Below are positions 62,066 through 64,000 of a stretch of DNA of 64,000 nt, piece by piece (positions within the stretch are counted from its first letter, which is position 1; every line of letters begins with the position of its first letter). Below the pieces are notes generated by a model, which searched no databases, was not told the DNA's origin, and was given only the letters and a program-made list of their open reading frames with translations. Location: contig NZ_NPJH01000079.1 of NCBI RefSeq assembly GCF_002251365.1, forward strand, positions 1-64,000, read 5' to 3'. Position numbers and translations under genes: made by a program. This DNA is from Prevotella sp. P3-122. GTDB lineage: Bacteria; Bacteroidota; Bacteroidia; Bacteroidales; Bacteroidaceae.

Positions 62066-63447
62066 CAATACTCTGTTAATTCTAATGTAATCGTTTGAAA
62101 ATGAGAGAGTTAATTAACGTAATATAACTGGTGAAATTTGGTTAAGTGGCTGATTATCAGTAACTTTATAGTTCCCCAACATTAAAGTTATATGACATCA
62201 GAACCACTCAACCAATATACGGAAATCTGCAGAGATGCTATCAAAAGTTCATCTGCAAAGGTAAGCAAAACTTTCGAAAACCTTCTCTTGGAAATACTCT
62301 TATTGTACATGACGATACAAAGAAAGATAAATTTCACTCAAATGGAGCGCTACGGCACCCATTGCGAGCAGACCTACAGAACGAATTTCAACCGTGGCCG
62401 TGCTAAATGCATAGACTGGGTGAAGTTCAACCTTGCCCTTTGCAGACGTTACTTGAATATGGATGGTCTATTGGCTATTGCCATTGATCCGAGCTACATC
62501 AGCAAGTCTGGTAAGAAGACTCCGCATATCGGTACTTTCTGGTCCGGTTGTGCAAGTTCCATGAAGCATGGACTTGAAATCATGGGACTGGCTCTTGTCG
62601 ATGTCTATGCCAACAGTTGCATGATGCTGCGCGCCCATCAGACTCCATCTACAGGAGAGTTGAAACTGCGCAACATGACTCTCGTGCAACATTACATAGC
62701 GGTCATCAAGCGTTACAAGAAGGAATTGTTGAAGGTCACCGATATTGTTGTCGCTGACGCCTTCTTCTCTATCCGTCCGTTTGTGGATGGAATCAAAGAG
62801 TGCGGTTTCCATCTTGTCAGCCGCTTCAGGGATACAGCGAGCCTATACTATGTGTATACGGGGCCTCGTTCCCACAAGCCTGGACGTCCCAAGACACTTG
62901 ACGGAAAAATCAACTACAAGAAACTTGACCTCACTCGTATGGCAGAGTTGCATATTGAAGGACTTGAGGGCACAGCCTACACACTCATTGCCTATTCAAA
63001 GGCTTTGAAGAAGAAAGTGCGCCTTGTCATTTGGATTATGCCCAACGGAAAGCACAAGCTTTTCTTCTCAACAAAGACATCCATGTCGGGTGAGGATGTG
63101 CTGCGCACATACCGCTCAAGATTCCAAATAGAATTTTGTTTTCGCGATGCAAAGCAGTATACCGGCCTTACGCATTGCCAGGCAAGACACAAGAACCAGT
63201 TGGACTTTTCCTACAATGCATCATTCGCATCACAGAATGTAGCAAAGGTGATGATGAAGGAAAACGGGATGTCGTATTCCATGGCGTCTTTCAAGGAGAT
63301 CATGGCAAGCACATACATCGCTAAATTAATTTTTGACAAGTGTCGGAGAATACCGAACCGAAAGTTAATTAGTCATACTATCAAAGAACTCTTTGGCTGG
63401 CAGCGTAAAACTGCTTAGCCTTTATCTCAAATTTTAACGAACTATTG
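62066..63447 (+). mobile_element. IS4-family insertion sequence, complete
   Basis: A 1382-bp element with imperfect terminal repeats (CAATACTCTGTTAATTC at the left, CAATAGTTCGTTAAAATT as the complement of the right) flanked by a 6-bp target duplication AGAAAA (62060-62065 and 63448-63453). Removing it restores the IS982 reading frame HFYIE-KVCRHM. It carries one transposase gene. Confidence 0.9.
62192..63418 (+). CDS. IS4-family transposase
   Basis: This 408-residue DDE transposase is intact. Catalytic acids are Asp in AIDPSYISKSG near residue 98, Asp in VVADAFFSIRPF near residue 190 and Glu in YRSRFQIEFCFRDAK near residue 310, the exact Y-2-R-3-E-6-K signature of IS4. The start is ATG at 62192. 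Intact sequence suggests a recent insertion. Confidence 0.93.
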   Translation: MTSEPLNQYTEICRDAIKSSSAKVSKTFENLLLEILLLYMTIQRKINFTQMERYGTHCEQTYRTNFNRGRAKCIDWVKFNLALCRRYLNMDGLLAIAIDPSYISKSGKKTPHIGTFWSGCASSMKHGLEIMGLALVDVYANSCMMLRAHQTPSTGELKLRNMTLVQHYIAVIKRYKKELLKVTDIVVADAFFSIRPFVDGIKECGFHLVSRFRDTASLYYVYTGPRSHKPGRPKTLDGKINYKKLDLTRMAELHIEGLEGTAYTLIAYSKALKKKVRLVIWIMPNGKHKLFFSTKTSMSGEDVLRTYRSRFQIEFCFRDAKQYTGLTHCQARHKNQLDFSYNASFASQNVAKVMMKENGMSYSMASFKEIMASTYIAKLIFDKCRRIPNRKLISHTIKELFGWQRKTA

Positions 63448-63990
63448 AGAAAAGGTATGCAGACATATGCGTCACCTCTTCCCGAAAGTTGTCTCATACA
63501 ACCGATTCGTGGAACTTGAAAAGGAAGTAGCCATCCCTTTGGCTTTAAGATGCATCTGATATGTAACGAGAGGGGTGAGTTGCTGAACTTTATGATAACC
63601 CCCGGAGATGTGGATGACAGGAAACCATTGGAATACAAAGTCTTCGTAGAATTCATATATGGCAAGCTGGTCGGAGATAAAGGGTATATCAGCAAGAACC
63701 TTTTCCAACGCCTGTTCGTGGATGGCATACAGCTTATCACCAAACTTAAAAACAACATGAAAGGTGCCCTGATGAGCGTGTCTGACAAGCTGCTGCTTAG
63801 GAAACGAGCAATAATAGAAACGGTAAATGACGAGTTGAAGAATATTGCACAAGTGGAACATTCAAGACACAGGTGCTTTGACAATTTCATCGTGAACCTG
63901 CTTGGAGCTATCGCTGCTTATTGTATGTTTCCTAAGAAGCCGTGTATCAATGTACGACGTACAGTTGATACACAGCTTTCATTGTTTTGA
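63448..63990 (+). pseudogene. IS982-family transposase, 3' fragment with internal deletion
   Basis: The first part reads VCRHMRHLFPKVVSYNRFVELEKEVAIPL and breaks off at 63537-63543; the next frame carries GFKMHLICNERGELLNFM, DVDDRKPLEYKVFVEF, GDKGYISKNLF and KLLLRKRAIIETVNDELKNI to the stop at 63988-63990. A stretch with the first catalytic Asp is missing. The element runs off the right edge, so its right end is unseen. Confidence 0.85.
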
Positions 63991-64000
63991 ATTCATCAAA

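Overview
The window is a chromosomal segment of a Bacteroidales bacterium, most likely Prevotella or a close relative. The evidence is the Bacteroidota-type promoters (a -7 box TAnnTTTG, often with TTG about 19-21 bp upstream, and no sigma-70 boxes), the family content (outer-membrane beta-barrel protein, LptE/SecG cluster, TerB-DnaJ protein, GT2/HIT-like/SpoIID fusion, CzcCBA) and the moderate, roughly 50% GC composition. The last 6.5 kb is much more AT-rich and looks acquired.

Layout. 1-125: the 5' end of a group II intron on the minus strand, just past a terminator. 206-7814: housekeeping genes (slyD, aroC, pyrD/pyrK, an XRE regulator, holA, an orphan HsdR-N-like protein). 8027-11264: a DASS dicarboxylate transporter, a YhcH-like protein and a DjlA-like cochaperone. 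11499-15437: zinc-ribbon protein, Nif3-like protein, SprT-like protease and a FetAB-like exporter with a degenerate ATPase. 15661-20067: alkaline phosphatase, EamA transporter, then aguA-aguB (agmatine to putrescine). 20249-26067: a five-gene ABC-2/HlyD/TolC efflux operon. 26503-33499: LMW phosphatase, tRNA-His, secG, a TPR-like protein, lptE, a sigma-54 activator, a flippase-like protein, pdxA and rlmN. 33949-39031: a 1250-residue GT2/HIT-like/SpoIID fusion followed by an AmpG-like permease. 39056-44530: outer-membrane beta-barrel protein, aroB and a GH43 enzyme. 44754-50872: menaquinone operon (menI-menF-menD-menB-menC-menE). 51144-57137: CzcCBA metal efflux operon plus a His-rich leader gene. 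57299-64000: accessory island with two Imm11-like immunity proteins, a probably frameshifted lipoprotein, an Ig-like secreted protein, a small XRE regulator, an unknown gene, and an IS982-family element split by an IS4-family element with an exact 6-bp target duplication.

The most unusual features are non-coding. Three intergenic arrays (20120-20185, 26274-26344, 51069-51132) each hold three dyad-symmetric units at a strict 22- or 23-bp period, with a different sequence in each array. A composite repeat (GGAGATAGAG units followed by TTCGACC-like units) recurs between genes, in one case providing the stop codon of menD. The tri-domain fusion next to an AmpG-like permease is the best candidate for an uncharacterised cell-wall or glycan system.

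All calls rest on reading the sequence and recalled family knowledge. No database search was run.
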